The notes beneath the pieces are model-generated. The model did no database searches and was not told the origin of the DNA. It saw only the letters and a program-made list of their open reading frames with translations. Below are positions 16,932 to 36,219 of a stretch of DNA of 46,000 nucleotides, in pieces. The stretch spans positions 64,001-110,000 of the forward strand of contig JACVTC010000072.1 of the NCBI GenBank assembly GCA_016946835.1. Direction: 5' to 3'. Made by a program: the position numbers and the translations under genes. The DNA is from Neocallimastix lanati (nom. inval.) (taxonomy: Eukaryota > Neocallimastigomycota > Neocallimastigomycetes > Neocallimastigales > Neocallimastigaceae). Numbering within the stretch: position 1 is the stretch's first letter; each line of letters begins with the position of its first letter.

Positions 16932-17264
16932 ATAAAACTATAAAAAATATAATTACTAATCAATTATTAAGAAATAATGTTATAAAATAATTGAAAAAGA
17001 ATCAAGCACATATTTTTTTTTATATAAAAAAAAAAAAAAAAAAATATTATATTATATTAACTTATATGAATATGATATTCAATGAAAATCTCTTTTTAAT
17101 ATAAAAGAAATGTATAAAAAAAAAAACTATAATTTTATAAATAATTATAATATAGTAATAACTTATTATAATTATTTATAGTTGTGTATTTATGTATATA
17201 TATACTTTCATATATACATATATATATATATTAATCAAAATTTAAATTTTTTTAACATTATATT
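16136..17264. other. Intergenic, UBAP1 5' side to RhoGAP 3' side
   Basis: AT-rich spacer with no supported gene. It holds a T27 tract (about 16901-16927) and an A tract near 17028-17043. The UBAP1 promoter should lie just right of 16135. Confidence 0.65.
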
Positions 17265-17704
17265 TTAATTTTGGTTCTTCTTTATGTTCTCCCTAATACT
17301 ATTGTAAATTTTATTTAGCTCATGGAGTATATGACGGTCATTCTTTAAACAAATATTTAAAAAAAAAAAAATGAAATATAAAAAAAAAATTATTTTTTTA
17401 ATAAAAAGACAAAAAAAAAAAAAACTATATACAATAATATACTTTAATTTAATTTACGTACTTCAGTTATTATATTATCTTTTAAGGCTATCAATCTTTG
17501 ATACAAGAATTCTTTTTCCATTTGGCAATGTTCTACTGATTTTTGGAAAACAAATTCTTCTATATTATTTGATTTCTTAAATAGATCATATTCCATTAGT
17601 GTTTGTTGGGCTGGTGAAAGATTGTCTAATCCTTCATATGGTACAAAGCATTTATTTGGACCAAATAATTGAGAACTTACTATTGGTTCTATTTTATTTT
17701 AATA

Positions 17705-17750
<46 letters not shown>

Positions 17751-20730
17751 TGTTTATTTATTCATGCAAAATATTTAAAAAATGATAATAATAAAAAAAA
17801 AAAAAAATTAATTATTATTTATTATTTATTGATAATATAAAAATATTATATTTTATTTAAATTTCATCTTTAATATATTTTTAAAATTACCAAGATTTAT
17901 GTATGGATCATCTTTGACAAAAATTAAATTTATATATTTTTATTTAATTAATGTGAATAAAATTCAAAACTGTTAAAGTTTTATATATATTATATATATA
18001 TGTGTATGTTTTTACTATATTACCTGCTAAAACTTCTTTTATAAGCTTATAACGTTCTTTCGAAAATTTAAATAATTCCCTTATATGACCCGTTGGGAAT
18101 GATTGTAAATCATATAAATATCTTCTAGTTGCTTTTAAGAATAACTGTAGTTCTGTAATAACACTTTCATCTATAATTATCAATGATTTTAATCAAATCA
18201 GTATAACAATGTAAACAGTAAAAATATAATTTTTAATATATATTAATAATAATTCTTACCTGGTTGTACCACTATAGATTGTGTACCTAATCCTTTATTA
18301 TCATTAGGATAATTGATATTTATAAATGAATTAGAATTTTGGAATGAATTTGGATAGGAATTAGAATTTTTATATTTTCTAAATTATAATATTCAAAGTA
18401 AGTAATTTTAATAAAACCGATTTTATGTATATTAGAATTACATAAATGTAAATATTCTTATAGTTATTAATAATTTATAACTTATAATATAAACAAATAA
18501 TGTTTAATATATTTACTTGTCTTGTAAAACTGGTAAATTTAACTTTATATCCAAATTTTTTGGATTATCTATTGTACTATCACTATCAGATTGATATCTA
18601 ATATAAATATAAAAAGATGTTTAATAAATTTTTTCTTACTCAGAAACTTTATTTAACCTAAAATATATATAGTAAAATAAAAATAACTAATTATCAATAA
18701 TAATTTATACTTTGGTCCTTCTGTGAATGAAGTTACTCTAAATAATTGGGTTGAGGAATCATTATCAAGTGAGGCATTTCTAATACTTGCCATACCAGTA
18801 CCTGATTGAGGTATACTAAAATTTTATTGATTTATTTCAAATATAAAAATAAATATTTGGAATAAATGTATAATAAAATAAAAATATTTTTTATATTAAA
18901 TTAGTAGTTGTGATCATCAATTAAGTATTTAAATATAAATATAAACATACTCCAAATTAATATCTTGTGATAATGATTCTGGTGCAGTTATTGTAAATGA
19001 TAAATGAATTTTTCCATCAATAATATTATATTTAACATTTTTTATGCTGAAATCATTCTGTTATGATAATTTAAATTTTTATTTTTTATAATATATAAAT
19101 ATATATAATTTTTTTTTTTTTTTTTTATTTTTATATAAATAATTTTAAAGTTAAAACTTAAAATATAGAAATTTTTATATGTTTTTAATTTATATTCTAA
19201 TATGTTCTATTATATTTTTATTCTAATTTTTTTTAATAATGACCTTATCTAGAGTACCAGAGCTGACATATTTACTTCTATTGTCATCAGAAGAATATAA
19301 ATCATATTTCTCATTAAGAGTCGAAATTGGTGAAGGAGACGGTGATGGTGATCTTGATCTTACTTGTTTGCTTGATACCCTCACATGTACTCTAGGTAAT
19401 GCTGATGTATCATATTCAGGGTACGATTTGTAATTCGGTGTTTCATATTCGTCATCTGGATCATATTCAAATTCTTCTCTACTTTCCTATTATTATAAAT
19501 ATATATATTTAAAAATTAAATAAAATTATATTATTAATTATTATACATCATTATGTAATCATTTCCTTTTAATAATTTTTTTCATAATTAATTATTTGTA
19601 TTAAAATTCATAGGAACCTCTTGTTCTTCATTATCAAAGAATTTTGAATAATTTGATATTAAAAGTCTAATAACATTTTCTCTTTTTCTGCCAGATTCAA
19701 TTGCATTTAAATTATCTGTACTTGGAGCATAATTAATAACATTTCCATTTTTATATATTTTACTCATTAGAGTGTAATCATTTGAAGTTTCAATCAATGC
19801 TGATGCAATTATTGGAACAATTACTAATATATCTGATAGATTAATATTAATGCTACCAGTGTTTCCAGTAAAAAACCTCATTAAATATCTTAATGTCTCA
19901 TATCTCGATTTAGGTAACGTTTCTAACCCTTTTTGAACTTTTTTTATGTCTCTCCTTTTTCCTTTTCCTACATTTCAATATTCATATTTAATAATTTATA
20001 TTAAATAAGATAGGAATAATTTCATTTATTATTATTATTATTAATATTATTATTATATTTATTATCATTTTTTAAATATTTTAATAGCATTATTATTACT
20101 ATTTATTTTAATATTATTATATACCACTAATATATTGAAAGTTTCCAAATTGTTCCTTAGATATTACACGACCTGGCATTCTTCTTAAAAATTCAATAAA
20201 AACACTTACTACAACATGTATATCATGGGCATCTTTCAAATCAATTTTTCCAGCTATTACATTTAAAATAAATTATTATTTTATTAGTTTTTATATATTT
20301 AATCTTTAATTTTATTTAAACGTAGCATTATAAAAAATATATTCATATATATTCATATATATATTACCTTTATTAATTTTTTTAATAAGTTTATTATTTT
20401 CTTTTGGATCTGAACTTTTTAAAAAAAATTCTTTATATTGAATTGCTTTTTGTTATTTTTTTTAAAAAATAATAATAATAAAAAATAAAATTTTATTCAA
20501 TACTCGATTAATTTTTCATTTTTATCATTATTTTCTATTTCATCAATAATAGGGACAATAATAGTAATAATAATCTATATATATATATATCTACCATTTC
20601 TTTCACTCAAATAATTTACAAATTTCTGAATTTCGACTGGAACGGTCATACCATTATCCAGCATATCTTCAATAGATCTCCCAAATATGAGATTTTTATC
20701 TCCACAACAACAACAACAACATAGTGGCAT
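17265..20730 (-). CDS. RhoGAP-fold protein with N-terminal poly-Cys and no arginine finger
   Basis: Thirteen exons joined in phase give 606 residues. Exon starts: 20730, 20445, 20253, 19967, 19486, 19057, 18815, 18597, 18378, 18170, 17911, 17688, 17342. Residues 14-231 follow the RhoGAP layout: FGRSIEDML, VPVEIQKFVNYLSER, then DIHVVVSVFIEFLRRMPGRVIS (opening helix partner and conserved Leu/Pro block), then ETLRYLMRFF. Where active RhoGAPs have GIFRxSG, this one has EFFLKSS (51-57), so Leu54 replaces the catalytic Arg. The start is MPLCCCCCCGD, six Cys that could be S-acylated. The middle is acidic and Ser-rich (RSRSPSPSPSP). The C-terminal about 150 residues are helical. Exon 11 is only 21 nt. 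Two donors (GTTCCT at 19617, GTCATT at 19243) are weak, so the joins of exons 4-6 are less certain. I infer a Rho-family binder rather than an active GAP. Confidence 0.75.
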
Positions 20731-21531
20731 CTTTTTATTTAAATATTTGTTTAACTATTTTTTTCTCAAAATAAACTTTTTATTGCTTATCTTTGTTTTT
20801 TTTTTTTTTTTTTAATCAAATTATATATATATAATTAATTAATGTGTTAATGTACTTATTAAGATAATATTTTTATTATTTTTTGATTTTATAATATTAT
20901 ACTATCAATATCATGGTGAAAATGATGTATAATAAAATAGCAAACCTTCTAAAACTTAATATATATAAAAAAAAAAATAAAATAAATTAAAAAAAAAATA
21001 AAGAAAGAAAAGAAAAAAATTTCTTTAAATTATTTTTAATAAAATTTAATAAATATTGATAAATGAAAATATATAATATATTTAATAATAAATAATAATA
21101 CATCAACTTCTCCATGAATTAATGGGTAAACAATTTCAAAATTTGTATATTCATTATTTTTGATTAAATCACTAAACTTATTGTAGTAAAAAATGATTTA
21201 TGACAATTTGTAACCCAATTTAATTCTTAATTTGGGTTACAAAGAAGTAACACATGTAAAAAGATTTTAAATTAATGAAAAATTTATATATATTTATGTA
21301 CAAATTTACTAATTGAAATTAAAGTTTGATATATATTTAAATTATTTTAATTAAAAATCCATCAAAATAAATTTTTTTTTTATTTTATAATACAAAAATA
21401 AAAATTTTAAAAAATATTTTCATTATTAATTATTGATAATAAATATTAAATATTAAAATATAAGTTATAGATGTATCATCCTTAACAATTAAATTATAAA
21501 AATGTACCAAAACTAATTTATTTATTTATTT

Positions 21532-21580
<49 letters not shown>

Positions 21581-22176
21581 TATTATTTTTCAAGCTTTTT
21601 TTTTTAAAAAAATATATATAATATTGCAATTTTTTTTTTAAAAAAATTATATATATTAAATATTACAAATAAAATAAAAAATAAAAAATTTTGTTTATAA
21701 TTAAATTTTTTAAATAATTATATGAAATATAAAAATAAACCTTAAACCGAAAATTATAATAAAATATTTTATTTAAAAGATTGTAATAAAATAAGTAATA
21801 AAGAAAATAAACAATGAAAAACCATTGTCTTGAAAGTAATTCATACATTTCTATTTATATTATCAAAAATTTTCATTTATATATAAGAATATAATTTCAA
21901 AATTTGGAATTTCATTAAATATTAATAAAATGTTACGTTTATATAGCTGAAAAGCAAAATATATATATAATAAAAAGGCTTTTTCAATATAATTGAAAAA
22001 TAAAATGGAAGAAAAATAGATTCAGGTCTTTGGTATCGGAACTTCTTAAATTTTGAAGGAATTTGTACAAAATTTTAAAGCACATACAAATAAATTTAAA
22101 AATATAAGATGTTCAATTAAAAATAAAATGAAATTGGAAAAGTATCTATTTTGAAGCAACTATTAAAACAGATCTT

Positions 22177-22214
<38 letters not shown>

Positions 22215-22446
22215 GAATATAAATTTACTTAAAAGCTTTTTTTTATTTATTTTTATAATATTTCATATTTATTAAGTACATATTTAAAAATAATATTAGA
22301 TTATATAATGGAAGGTTAATTAGTTATATTTAAAAACTTTACTAAAAAAATTATATTGATATCTTAAAATAGCTCATTAAGAGTATATATATCTATCTAC
22401 ATCAAAAATTAAAGTCAATTAAAGTATTTAATCTTCAAAAAAATTC

Positions 22447-22484
<38 letters not shown>

Positions 22485-23431
22485 AGTATGAATATATATG
22501 TCTACAAAAAAGAATGTGGTTTATGTTATATTTCTTATTTTAAAAAAAAAAAAAAAAAAAAAAAGAAATATATATATATATATATATATTGGTATTCATA
22601 GTCAAGATGTAATAAGATAGCAAAGAATTAACTTAAAACAATAATTTAGATTAATAAAATGAAATCAAAATATATTAATATATATATATAATTAAAATAA
22701 TTACAAAAAATATTCCTTTCATTCCTTTTCTTTTCTTTTTTTTTTTTTTTTTTTTTTTATTATTAGGAATTATTAAGTAATCTTTTTGATGGATTAAAAA
22801 GACATATTAATTATTAATTAATAACATACATTTTAAAAATCATTTCCATTTATAATAACATTATATATTTATAAAGAAAATAAAAGATTAACAATAATAA
22901 TTATTATTACTGATAATACTTAAAATTTTAAATTTTATTATAATAAATATTTTAATTATTTTAATTTTTGTATATTATTACACAATAAATTTTTAAATTT
23001 ATAAATTAAAATGTTTTAAAATACACATATTAATACAAATCCTTATATTATTTAAAAAACATAAAAAAATACATTACTTAATAAATTATATATAAATATT
23101 AATTATTAATATTACTTTATTAATTTTTTTTTTTTTTTTTAACTATGATTTATTACTTATAATTGCCATAATCTAATACATTTTGAATTTTAAATTCATG
23201 TGTAATTACTTAATATATATATATAATATATTATTAATATATTATTAATTATAAAAAAAAATTTTTTTTTTGTTTTTTTTTTTTTGTTTTTGTTTTTCGA
23301 TTTTTTTTGATTTTTTGTTTAGTTTCGTTTATATTATATATTAGTTCTTTTTTTTTTTTTTCTTTTTTTTTTTTTTTTAATATAAAGATTACTTTACTTC
23401 TATTTGAATTATATTAATAATATTTTAATCT

Positions 23432-23477
<46 letters not shown>

Positions 23478-23556
23478 ATAATTTGAAGTAGACTATTTTT
23501 TAATTTCAAAAAATTTATATAAATTTTTTAATTTTTCGTACTGACTATTTTTTAAT
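20731..23556. other. 2.8-kb intergenic, RhoGAP 5' side to RAB3GAP1 3' side
   Basis: AT-rich spacer. It contains a 12-bp inverted repeat with GGGTTAC cores (21207-21243), a (TTTA)n array (about 21519-21580), several (AT)n runs and an A38 tract (23437-23474). Around 22008-22170 the plus strand reads like a decayed protein fragment broken by stops, with no family recognised. The frame at 21663-21848 (minus) is Tyr/Phe/Leu low complexity and is not a gene. Confidence 0.65.
21207..21243. other. Inverted repeat with 12-bp perfect arms
   Basis: Arms TTTGTAACCCAA (21207-21218) and TTGGGTTACAAA (21232-21243) surround a 13-nt loop. It is an isolated GC-containing hairpin about 480 bp from the RhoGAP start codon. 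It may be a tiny palindromic insertion or a structured RNA. No function can be assigned. Confidence 0.6.
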
Positions 23557-29313
<5,757 letters not shown>

Positions 29314-29435
29314 TCTTTTATTCTGTTATTTAGATTAACATTAAATCAATAATATTAACTGTATAATAATAATTATATAAAAAGTAAAGGTTAATTTCAT
29401 ATTCATAAAAAAATTTTAATGAATGAGAAATTGAA

Positions 29436-29506
<71 letters not shown>

Positions 29507-31186
29507 TATAATTAATAATATTCTTATTAATGCTATATATAATGATATATATTAATTCATAAATAAGAAAAATATATATATAATTATTGTAATAAACATA
29601 ATTACTATATTATTAATAAATTCAAATTATTTATATAAAGACTTTAATAAAATAAAATAAAATAAAATAAAATAAAACAATTAACCAAATTTTCTAATTT
29701 ATTGTTGAGTATTTTAATAAATTTATTAATTGGAAATTATTCTCAATAATAATTATTGAACATAAAATGCCATGAAAATAATTTTAAATAAATGAAATTC
29801 TGATAATAAATAAACAAATTTTAAAATTGATTTATCCTTAAAATCGTATCTTATTAATTTATATGAAATAAAATGACATTGAATAAAATTTTAATTCAAA
29901 AACGACAATACTGCTTTTATTGAAATTTATAATAATAATATATATATATATATTAATTGGTAAAATACACTTTATTTATATTGTTTATCCTGAAATTTCT
30001 ACAAATTTCAAATATTATAATGTCTTCTTTATTATTTTTATAGATTAAATGGTCGGCAGTTTAAACAATTTCATTATTAACATTATTGTTTAGAATATTA
30101 TCTTTAATAATTATATATTTTGCTTTAATATTCTTGTTCGTTTGCTTCATAATAATAATATTGGATAGAAATTGGATTTTGTTTATAAATTAAAATATTA
30201 AAATTATACAATTATTACAATAAAAAAAAAATATATATATATATAATAATCTTCACCTTTTCTAATTTAAAAAAAAGTATACATATATGTTAAATTTTAC
30301 ACCTCTCTTTAGTTTTCTCTATTATTAATTCTTTTCAAGAGGTAAACATATATAATAATAGAAATGTTTACTTAAACAGCAATAAATAAATGATATTTAA
30401 ATAAATAAAAAAAAAATAAAAAATAAAAATAAAAAAAATAAAAATATAAAATATAAAATAAATAAATAAAAAATAAATAAATAAATAATTAAAATAAAAA
30501 TAAGAATAAAAAGTAATATGCATATATTTTATTTAAATTAATGCCACAATTTAAAAATAATTCATTAATTAATATTCAAATAAAAAATAATAATATAAAT
30601 ATCAGCCACAGTTATAAACATCAAAATATATATTAAAAATGGGGAAAAAGTTTTTTTAAACTTTATAATCAATTAAAAAATAAGGTTACACTACCAATAT
30701 AAAATATTTATATATTTACATTGATAAAAATAAAATTTAAATAATTTTTATAAAATTATATTATTATTATTATTATTTGTATTTTGTAAATTCTTTATTG
30801 AAATACTTTTATTAATTTTAAACTAATTATTTTTAAAACATTTATTATTTTTCTTATTATCATTACTAATAGAAGATATTGTTAATATTATAATTATTAC
30901 GATTATTTTTTTTAATAATAATTTATATTATTATTCATATTTTTTAATTAATTTAATTTAAAAAAAAATATATATATATTTTATTTTATTAAATTATATA
31001 TGTATAGATACATAGATTTTGATATGTTATAATAAATTATATACATAAAAAATAAAAAAATAAAATAAAATAAAATAAAATCTATTAATCAATTCAATTC
31101 ACTAAATAGCATTTCCTAAATGAAACCCAAATAAATAATATATATATATATTATATATTCATATATTCATATATTCATATATTAAT
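29314..31186. other. 1.9-kb intergenic, RAB3GAP1 5' side to GT17 3' side
   Basis: AT-rich spacer with an ATT array of about 24 units (29433-29506), an (AAAAT)n patch near 29648-29677 and several short AAATA runs. No exon or RNA gene is seen. The RAB3GAP1 promoter should lie just right of 29313. Confidence 0.65.
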
Positions 31187-33268
31187 TTAAATATTTTCAT
31201 CGGATTTCAGAGTTTCAATAAATTCTTTTTTGAAAGTTCCATTAATACTTTGTGGCAAAAGGGAATCAATAATAGATGAATCTAAATCTTTAAATTGAAT
31301 AGAACTCCATTTATCCTTTGGTACAACTTCCCACCAAACTTTTTTATCAAAACCAAAATTACGGTCTATCATATAGGAATAGCATATTGGATTTTGCCAT
31401 ATATGACTTGGAATTTCATGAATTAACATATCAATTTCGTTTTTAAATTCTGTATCAGTAGCATTATTTTGAATTAATTCTTTCCAATGAAGATAACTAA
31501 AATTATAGTCATATCCTTTTTTATATGATTTAGGTAATATTATATAATTATCATCTAATGGTTTAAAACTACCAAAAATATAAGCATGTCTATTAATTCT
31601 ATATTTTAGTAACATTTTTGATAAAAATTTTGGGAAATAAACATAACAATCAAAATGAGAATAAGATGAAATTTTATTATAAATTAAATCAAGTGTTGGT
31701 AAGAAAGTACTAAGATGCCATCCGCTACTCCAAAATAATGTTTTCTGTTTTAAATTTAAATCTTCAACAGATAAAAGAGTATTGTTTCTCATTTCCTCTC
31801 CTAAATATCCTTTTCCAGTTCTACGATCATTTGTATTATCAGTATATGTATATCCTTGATAAGGATCAAAATCTGGATCAAGAAGCATATCATAATTTTC
31901 TCTTTTAGTCTTGTCTTCATTTTCTGGTCTTTTATTATAACGTTCATTTAATTGTCCTAATGAACGTCTAGCATCAAAAATTGCAACATCTGGATGAGCA
32001 AATGTACCTATAGTATGGTCTCTAACAACTTCAAAAGAGTATTCATGGAACCAACTCAAAAATCCTAATGACACTTCCCTATCATAATCAACCAAATAAT
32101 TTCCAAGCTCATCTACCTTAACATCCATTGTTTTATCTACAAGATAACTTTTAACATTGGTATCTTTAAATGATTTTGGTCCTCCACCAATTCCCATTTG
32201 TAAATATTCCCATCCTCCACATTTTTTCATACGATAGAGTACATGTGCCTTTGGGAATTCATCTAAATCACCATGTATATAAATATCACCATGACGTGCA
32301 TGAACAGCTCTTAATCCTTTTTCAATAAGAAGCCTTCTAGCTATATGTTCCTTTGGAAAAGCTTTACCTCTTCCATTATCTTCATCAATGATATTTTCTA
32401 ATGGTAACGGAATTAATTTATCTTTAAATCTATCATATCTATTTGTTTCTAATAATGCACGAGTAAAATAGTATGGTTTTGGTATTCCGGAAAATGTTGT
32501 ATTACACTCATATATAACAAAATAATCAAAAATTTCGTAATATTCTGAAAGATATGCATCTAATATATTAAATTCAGTATTAAATAATATAAAACTAAAT
32601 AAACGTCTTCTTCTTGGATCTGGGACCTTATCCATACGACTGTTCACAACACTTTTATAATATTCTTCATCATCAATTTTTGAAGTATCCGAATCATCAT
32701 AACCATAATCATATGGATGATATTCTCCATTAAATAAATTTTCAAATTTCTGTTCTTTATAAAGTGGTCCTTCACTATCTTTATTTTTCTTTTCCCAACT
32801 CTTCCAATTTTTTAATTGATTTGATATAGAATCTAATTTTATAGAATATGGTAATCCCCTACCACCATTATTATTATAATTAACAAATTGAAGACTACTT
32901 TCTTCACATACTGGATTGCTAATAGATTCTGGATAATGTACTGGATGCAAATTAGGACAAGGTGGAGCATATAAATTCCATTCATCTATTTTTTTATTAA
33001 TATTACCCTCATATCCAATACTATATACACCATCTAAAACGTATTTATTTAATTCAACACCATATTTGTCCTTTCTAGATTGACCTTTAATTAATATTAA
33101 ATCATAATTTGGGGCATTAATGAAAAATAAATATAGTAAACTAAAGAAAATTATTAATATAATTGAATAGAATAAAAGTCTCCTTTTCTGCCTAGTAAAT
33201 CTTCTTTTAAATTTTTTTGGACCTCTAACAACTTCTGAATTTCCAATTAAATGATAATCTTGTTTCAT
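31187..33268 (-). CDS. GT17-family (MGAT3-like) beta-1,4-N-acetylglucosaminyltransferase, type II membrane protein
   Basis: One uninterrupted frame of 693 residues. A basic N-terminus (KKFKRRFTRQKRR, 18-30) is followed by one membrane segment (31-50) and a lumenal stem, a Golgi type II topology. The catalytic region begins near residue 224: FSFILFNTEFNILDAYLSE, FDYFVIYECNTTFSG, KPYYF. It continues with HGDLDEFPK (332-340), the acidic nucleotide-sugar/metal motif of the family, then SWFHEYSF, and finally WSSGWHLSTF. Family members add a bisecting GlcNAc to N-glycan cores in animals. The acceptor in this organism is unknown. It is the only sizeable gene in the window without introns. ATG 33268 is chosen because it gives the standard short cytosolic tail. 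Confidence 0.87.
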   Translation of the reverse strand: MKQDYHLIGNSEVVRGPKKFKRRFTRQKRRLLFYSIILIIFFSLLYLFFINAPNYDLILIKGQSRKDKYGVELNKYVLDGVYSIGYEGNINKKIDEWNLYAPPCPNLHPVHYPESISNPVCEESSLQFVNYNNNGGRGLPYSIKLDSISNQLKNWKSWEKKNKDSEGPLYKEQKFENLFNGEYHPYDYGYDDSDTSKIDDEEYYKSVVNSRMDKVPDPRRRRLFSFILFNTEFNILDAYLSEYYEIFDYFVIYECNTTFSGIPKPYYFTRALLETNRYDRFKDKLIPLPLENIIDEDNGRGKAFPKEHIARRLLIEKGLRAVHARHGDIYIHGDLDEFPKAHVLYRMKKCGGWEYLQMGIGGGPKSFKDTNVKSYLVDKTMDVKVDELGNYLVDYDREVSLGFLSWFHEYSFEVVRDHTIGTFAHPDVAIFDARRSLGQLNERYNKRPENEDKTKRENYDMLLDPDFDPYQGYTYTDNTNDRRTGKGYLGEEMRNNTLLSVEDLNLKQKTLFWSSGWHLSTFLPTLDLIYNKISSYSHFDCYVYFPKFLSKMLLKYRINRHAYIFGSFKPLDDNYIILPKSYKKGYDYNFSYLHWKELIQNNATDTEFKNEIDMLIHEIPSHIWQNPICYSYMIDRNFGFDKKVWWEVVPKDKWSSIQFKDLDSSIIDSLLPQSINGTFKKEFIETLKSDENI

Positions 33269-34551
<1,283 letters not shown>

Positions 34552-35206
34552 TGTGAGTGGTGCATTTCGCCAGGTTGCATTTCGCAATATATTTTGAAAT
34601 TATGGTATATATCTAAATTTTTGAAGGCTTAATCAATAGATGTCATAGCATAGTTTTTGATAAAATAAATGATAAAAACCAGTATATTGTGACGTAAAAA
34701 AAGTTGCATTTCGACAAATTGAATTGTTTTTTTATTTTTAATGACTGTAGCAGGATTTCTCCCCAGCTGCACATCCTGTTGGCACACAATGGTTTATTAC
34801 TGGAGCCTTTATCTAACTTCCTACTTAGTAGGTGGTTCGACGAATTGAAATTATTAAAAAATAAATAAATAAATAAAATTAAATATTATTATTGATGTAT
34901 TTATATTTTTGAAGTTAATATTTAAATATTAAAAAAAAATTTATCATATATAAATTTTTACAAATATCTTTTCAAATAATTATTTATAATTAAATATCAT
35001 AAATAATTATTTCATTACTATTTTACAAAATATTAAAAAATATCTATAATTAATTATTATATATAATAAAACAAGTTTAAAAAAAAATATATTTTGAATT
35101 ATTAAATATAATAAAAACAAGTTTAAAAAAATTTTTTTGAATTATTATTTATTTATTCATTCATTTATTTATATCAATACACCATTTGGCGAAATGCAAC
35201 TCTCCC
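34552..35206. mobile_element. TIR element copy A (GCATTTCGCC family), with internal insertion
   Basis: The left end, GTGAGTGGTGCATTTCGCC followed by a second TTGCATTTCGC, mirrors the right end CATTTGGCGAAATGCAACT-CTCCC. A third inner subrepeat (TTGCATTTCGAC) lies at 34704-34715 after a GACGTAAAAAAA block shared with copy D. The interior is AT-only with ATAAATAAAT runs. It has no coding capacity, so it is a non-autonomous MITE or foldback type. A GC-richer insert (34724-34835) sits in its left half. Confidence 0.7.
34724..34835 (-). mobile_element. SINE-like insertion with A-rich tail and 14-bp target duplication
   Basis: A 112-bp GC-richer block interrupts copy A and is flanked by TTCGACAAATTGAA (34710-34723) and TTCGACGAATTGAA (34836-34849), a 14-bp direct repeat with one mismatch. 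Read on the minus strand it starts CCACCTACTAAGTAGG, a small hairpin, and ends in an A-rich tail (TTAAAAATAAAAAAACAA). Together these are hallmarks of target-primed reverse transcription of a small RNA. I cannot identify the parent RNA, and no convincing tRNA A/B box pair is seen inside. Confidence 0.65.
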
Positions 35207-35648
35207 ATAGTTTTGACTCAAAATTAATAAAAAGTGTTAATAAAAAGTAAAGTATTAATAAAATAAAATACAATAAAATAGAGAGTTATATATAATAAAA
35301 AAATATTATAATAGATTTAGGTTTAATCGATTCATTTCGTAATGTGTAATTTAAAACCATAATTTTTAATCCAATATAAATAAAGAAATAAATAATGAAT
35401 AATACTTTAATAAAATATATATAAGTAATGAAATAAAAATTGAAAATTAAAAAAAAAAAAAGTAAAAATAAAAATAAAAATAAATAAAAAAAGCATAATT
35501 ATAAATATTTTATATTAAGTAAATAATAAATAATTAAATAATAATAAAATGTTTTATTTTCTAGTCATTAAAAAATAAAACTATTTTCATAAATCCTTTA
35601 TACATATCAGCTACATTAAAAAACAGAAAAATTAATTATTCAGAATTA

Positions 35649-35696
<48 letters not shown>

Positions 35697-36219
35697 TAAA
35701 AATAAAAATATAAATATAAATATAATGTTAATTTTAAAATATATATAATAAAAAATATATATATAAATTTAACATTTATAACAAATAATTAAAAAAATAA
35801 TAATAACCAAATGTAAATGTCATTAAAACTCTTTATATTTAAAACAATTATGGAGTTTATAAAAAAAAAAAATAAGAAACTCTATAATTAAATATTGCTA
35901 ATTATTTATTTTATTATTATAATTATTATTATATTTTAGTAATATTGTATTCTACATTATTATTTAATAAATATTATAGTTGAACTGTGATTAAATGTTA
36001 AATAATATAAATACTATCTTATAATAGAGAATTAAAAAAAATTAATAACCAGTTAACAGAAATTCAATAATTAAAAGATATTTAAATATTAAATTATTAG
36101 CATAAAAATATGAAGAATGAGTATTTAATTTCAAAAAGAAAGAAGAAAAAAAAATAAAACTAAAATTAAGATTTTAAAAAATAAAATATAAAACTACAAA
36201 CTACAAATAAGTAAAAAAA
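35207..36219. other. AT-rich stretch between TIR copy A and the copia relic
   Basis: No gene, primer-binding site or 5' LTR is recognisable. It includes A41 (35654-35694). Confidence 0.6.

Noticed and set aside
19239-19433. Plus-strand frame with varied residues
   Set aside because: It is antisense to RhoGAP exon 5, whose minus-strand frame joins its neighbours in phase.
21663-21848. Minus-strand frame rich in Tyr, Phe and Leu
   Set aside because: Composition matches AT background. No family features or splice signals support it.
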